From Paraglaciecola chathamensis S18K6 (GTDB lineage: Bacteria; Pseudomonadota; Gammaproteobacteria; Enterobacterales; Alteromonadaceae): a stretch of DNA of 64,000 nt. Positions 61,547-64,000 of the stretch are shown here, in pieces. Position 1 is the stretch's first letter. The number at the start of each line of letters is the position of its first letter. Location: contig BAEM01000022.1 in assembly GCA_000314955.1 (NCBI GenBank), forward strand, positions 62,001 through 126,000, in the 5' to 3' direction. A program made the position numbers and the translations under genes. The notes under the pieces were generated by a model, which was not told the origin of the DNA, made no database searches, and was given only the letters and a program-made list of their open reading frames with translations.

Positions 61547-61732
61547 CGCACAACAGCACCCGGTTGATATGTAAACGTTTAATATATAACAGTGATGATC
61601 ATGTAACATTTCTATTGACTCGTACCACACCTATCCCCATGTTAATTTTTTGATTATTCGAACGAACATCAATTTTACGTTGAGAAATACACCTTATTCT
61701 CAGAGTTCCACATGACAGGAAAGGATGAAAAA

Positions 61733-62854
61733 ATGAATAAAACCAAACAGTTATTTACCCACATATCATCAGATAATGAATTATGCGTTAACTTAAAAGA
61801 AGTGGATGTACCTTCACCAAAGTCCCACGAAATTGTGGTTAAAATGCAAGCCTCACCTATTAACCCATCCGATATGTGGCCTATGTTTGGCCCCGCTGAT
61901 CTGTCTAAGGCACAATTGAGCGACGATAAAACCACACTTACCGCACCTATTCATAAAGGCATGTTGGGGCGGGTTAAGTCTCGTTTAGACCAAACATTAC
62001 CAATTGGTAACGAAGGCGCAGGCGTTGTCGTTGCCGCTGGTGATAGTGAAAAAGCGCAAGCGTTAATCGGTAAAACCGTTGCTATTCTTACGGGCGCTTC
62101 GTACACCCAATATGCGTGCGTGCCTATTCAAGCGTGTATTGTACATCATGACGATACAACACCATTAGCGGCAGCTTCTTCATTTGTTAATCCGCTTACT
62201 GCCCTAGGTATGGTAGAAACGATGCGTATGGAAGGCCACACGGCATTGGTGCATACCGCAGCAGCCTCTAGCCTTGGCATTATGCTAAACAAAATATGTC
62301 TTGCTGAAGGTGTGCAGCTGGTAAATATCGTGCGCAAGCAAGAGCAAGTTGATTTATTAACTCAAATTGGTGCCAAGTACGTTGTTAACTCATCAAGCGA
62401 TAGCTACAAGAAAGATTTATACAAAGCGATTGAAGCCACAGGTGCAACGCTCGCATTCGATGCCATTGGCGGTGGTGAGCTGGCCAGCGATATACTGACT
62501 ACTATGGAAGCCGTTGGTAGTAAAGATGCCACTGGGTTCAATACCTACGGCTCTTTGGACAACAAACAAGTGTACATTTATGGTGGCCTTGATTTCTCAC
62601 CCACAGTGTTAAATCGCGCCTTTGGTATGACGTGGAGCGTCGGTGGTTGGTTATTGATGCGCTTCTTAGGCAAGTTAGATGCACCAAAAGTAGCTGAATT
62701 ACACAAACGTGTAGCGGATGAAATCAACACTACCTTTGCGATTGAATCTAGCGAAGAGCTTTCTTTTGAAGAGGCGCTCACACCAGAAATTATCGCCAAG
62801 TACAACGCGAAATCGACCTGTGGAAAATATATTATTAACCCAAATAAAGCTTAA
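61733..62854 (+). CDS. MDR-family (quinone-oxidoreductase-like) dehydrogenase
   Basis: The 373-residue protein of the zinc-independent MDR group has SPINPSDMWPMFGPADLS, then IGNEGAGVVVAAG, a VHTAAASSLGIMLNKI nucleotide loop and a long C-terminal part. No zinc-ligand cysteines are seen in the catalytic loop. The ATG at 61733 has AAGGATGAAAA upstream. It is followed by a clear terminator. The LysR gene downstream on the same strand may regulate it. Confidence 0.85.
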   Translation: MNKTKQLFTHISSDNELCVNLKEVDVPSPKSHEIVVKMQASPINPSDMWPMFGPADLSKAQLSDDKTTLTAPIHKGMLGRVKSRLDQTLPIGNEGAGVVVAAGDSEKAQALIGKTVAILTGASYTQYACVPIQACIVHHDDTTPLAAASSFVNPLTALGMVETMRMEGHTALVHTAAASSLGIMLNKICLAEGVQLVNIVRKQEQVDLLTQIGAKYVVNSSSDSYKKDLYKAIEATGATLAFDAIGGGELASDILTTMEAVGSKDATGFNTYGSLDNKQVYIYGGLDFSPTVLNRAFGMTWSVGGWLLMRFLGKLDAPKVAELHKRVADEINTTFAIESSEELSFEEALTPEIIAKYNAKSTCGKYIINPNKA

Positions 62855-62870
62855 TCATTTGTATTGGTTT

Positions 62871-62901
62871 AGGGCTAAGTAAATTAGCCCTTTTATTTTT
62901 G
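62871..62901 (+). terminator. Rho-independent terminator
   Basis: An 8-bp stem AGGGCTAA/TTAGCCCT with a five-base loop is followed by TTTTATTTTT, 17 bases after the MDR gene. Confidence 0.88.
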
Positions 62902-63041
62902 TGTTTTTTAGTGCGCATTATCTAAACGCGCTGGTTATTCACATTCCATTCCTCAAACTCAATCTACCTAACCCAGTTGTTCGTCCTTGTTTTTAGTTTT
63001 TACGCGGCTAATAATTGAAAAAAATCGCGTCTCATGAAAAA

Positions 63042-63062
63042 CTTTCAAAAATTATTTGAAAG
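63042..63062. promoter_or_regulatory. Palindrome before the LysR gene
   Basis: CTTTCAAA and TTTGAAAG flank a five-base spacer, giving a T-N11-A type box 13 bases before the LysR start. It is a likely autoregulation site. Confidence 0.6.
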
Positions 63063-63074
63063 TGAATAGGTTCG

Positions 63075-63986
63075 ATGAAGAACATTCAAGATCTACGTTT
63101 ATTTTGTGAAACTGCGCAACAAGGCAGCTTGTCAGCCTGCGCCAGAAAGATGGACCTCTCGCCCGCTGTGGTCAGTGCTTCGCTAAAGCGTCTTGAAGCA
63201 GATTTAGGCGTGCTGTTATTTATTCGCTCAACACGCAATTTGCGTTTAACCCAAAAAGGCGAACAATTCTTACGCCACTGCACGAATGCTCTGACAATAC
63301 TGGATGAAGCCACCACGGAAATACACAGTCAGGATGCAGAACTAAGCGGTGTTATCCAACTCTCTGCACCTTCGGATATGGGACGCAATCTATTACTTCC
63401 TTGGCTTGATAGTTTTATGGAAGCTCACCCAAGAGTCGAGGTGCGTTTACAGCTTTCAGACAGCCCAGCTGATTTATACAGTCAACCGGTTGATTTAGCC
63501 CTACGCTATGGAAAACCCAAGGACTCTGGTTTTATCGCCATACCTATTGCGGCGCAAAATGTGCCTGTTTTATGTGCATCACCCGCTTACATCGAACAAT
63601 TTGGGACACCTAGCTCCTTGCAAGCACTCACTCAACACAATTGCTTGTGTCACGGGCACAACGATACGTTGCACACGCGCTGGACATTCAGTAAAGAAAA
63701 CAAAAGCGTCAGCATAGACGTAACAGGTAACCGCCAGTGTAAAGACGGTGATATTACCCGAAAATGGGCAATCGCAGGCAAAGGTATCGCTCGCAAATCG
63801 AAGCTAGATATTATTCAAGATTTAATACACGGACGCTTAGTAGAACTTGATATAGATGGTTGGCACGGAGAAACATTCCCTTTAAACCTTATTTGCGCTG
63901 AAAGGCGCTTATTGAGCCCCACCATCAATGCATTTAAGCAACATTTGATAGAAAACGTGACAGCGCTGTTTAATCAACTTAAATAG
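63075..63986 (+). CDS. LysR-family transcriptional regulator
   Basis: The N-terminal winged helix (residues 1-60: LRLFCETAQQGSLSACARKMDLSPAVVSASLKRLEADLG) and the LysR substrate domain with LSGVIQLSAPSDMGRNLLLPWL are typical of the DsdC/AaeR-like subgroup. It is 303 residues long. It lies downstream of the MDR dehydrogenase, which it may control together with itself through the palindrome at 63042. Confidence 0.93.
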   Translation: MKNIQDLRLFCETAQQGSLSACARKMDLSPAVVSASLKRLEADLGVLLFIRSTRNLRLTQKGEQFLRHCTNALTILDEATTEIHSQDAELSGVIQLSAPSDMGRNLLLPWLDSFMEAHPRVEVRLQLSDSPADLYSQPVDLALRYGKPKDSGFIAIPIAAQNVPVLCASPAYIEQFGTPSSLQALTQHNCLCHGHNDTLHTRWTFSKENKSVSIDVTGNRQCKDGDITRKWAIAGKGIARKSKLDIIQDLIHGRLVELDIDGWHGETFPLNLICAERRLLSPTINAFKQHLIENVTALFNQLK

Positions 63987-64000
63987 TGCTGCCTCGGTGT

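Overview
The window reads as chromosome of a marine gammaproteobacterium of the order Alteromonadales, most like Paraglaciecola/Glaciecola. This is inferred from gene content, not from a search: TonB receptors, a TRAP carrier with a Gram-negative porin, a divergent cpxP-cpxRA locus, a phosphorylase-kinase-like GH15 protein, a P450 set of the kind tied to red-algal sugars, and relics of IS200-like transposases. No rRNA, tRNA, CRISPR array or integrase was seen.

Layout. (1) 0.05-7.3 kb and 15.2-23.6 kb hold one catabolic system in two blocks. It has a sulfopropanediol-dehydrogenase-like oxidoreductase, an SDR, a bicupin, an HpcH/HpaI aldolase, an alpha/beta hydrolase, a sodium/solute symporter, a TonB receptor and six NTF2/SnoaL-like proteins (about nine such domains). 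A LacI-type regulator lies inside it. The palindrome AATGACTTCGAAGTCATT, or close variants, sits in the three control regions, which ties the blocks into one regulon. I recognise no described pathway with this set. (2) 7.4-15.2 kb is an accessory stretch: a stress protein, a sorbosone-dehydrogenase-like lipoprotein with a DUF2231 membrane protein, five decayed transposon copies, a lipoprotein with an HExxH motif, and a two-gene integron-cassette fragment with an attC site. (3) 23.8-28.1 kb has minus-strand accessory genes, another attC and a 268-bp MITE, then a ferredoxin-NADP reductase. (4) 28.7-32.9 kb has the 1085-residue GH15/phosphorylase-kinase-like protein and a LysE exporter. (5) 33.1-39.5 kb is an array of minus-strand cassettes, several ending in attC-like sites, without an integrase (a CALIN). 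One cassette carries a NACHT-type NTPase with pentapeptide repeats, a candidate antiphage gene. (6) 40.0-46.4 kb has a Cache-sensor two-component system divergent from a TakP-like TRAP operon with a porin. (7) 46.6-51.7 kb has small secreted proteins, SodC, an orphan Imm33-like protein and cpxP/cpxRA. (8) 52.0-58.3 kb has cytochrome P450, ferredoxin, ferredoxin reductase, an AraC regulator, a zinc alcohol dehydrogenase and an esterase-D-like hydrolase. This fits oxidative demethylation of a methylated algal sugar with formaldehyde disposal. (9) 58.3-64 kb has signal peptidase I, a TPR-GGDEF cyclase, an MDR oxidoreductase and a LysR regulator.

All family calls are from reading motifs by eye. 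Starts were moved from the longest open frame wherever a ribosome binding site clearly favoured an internal start.
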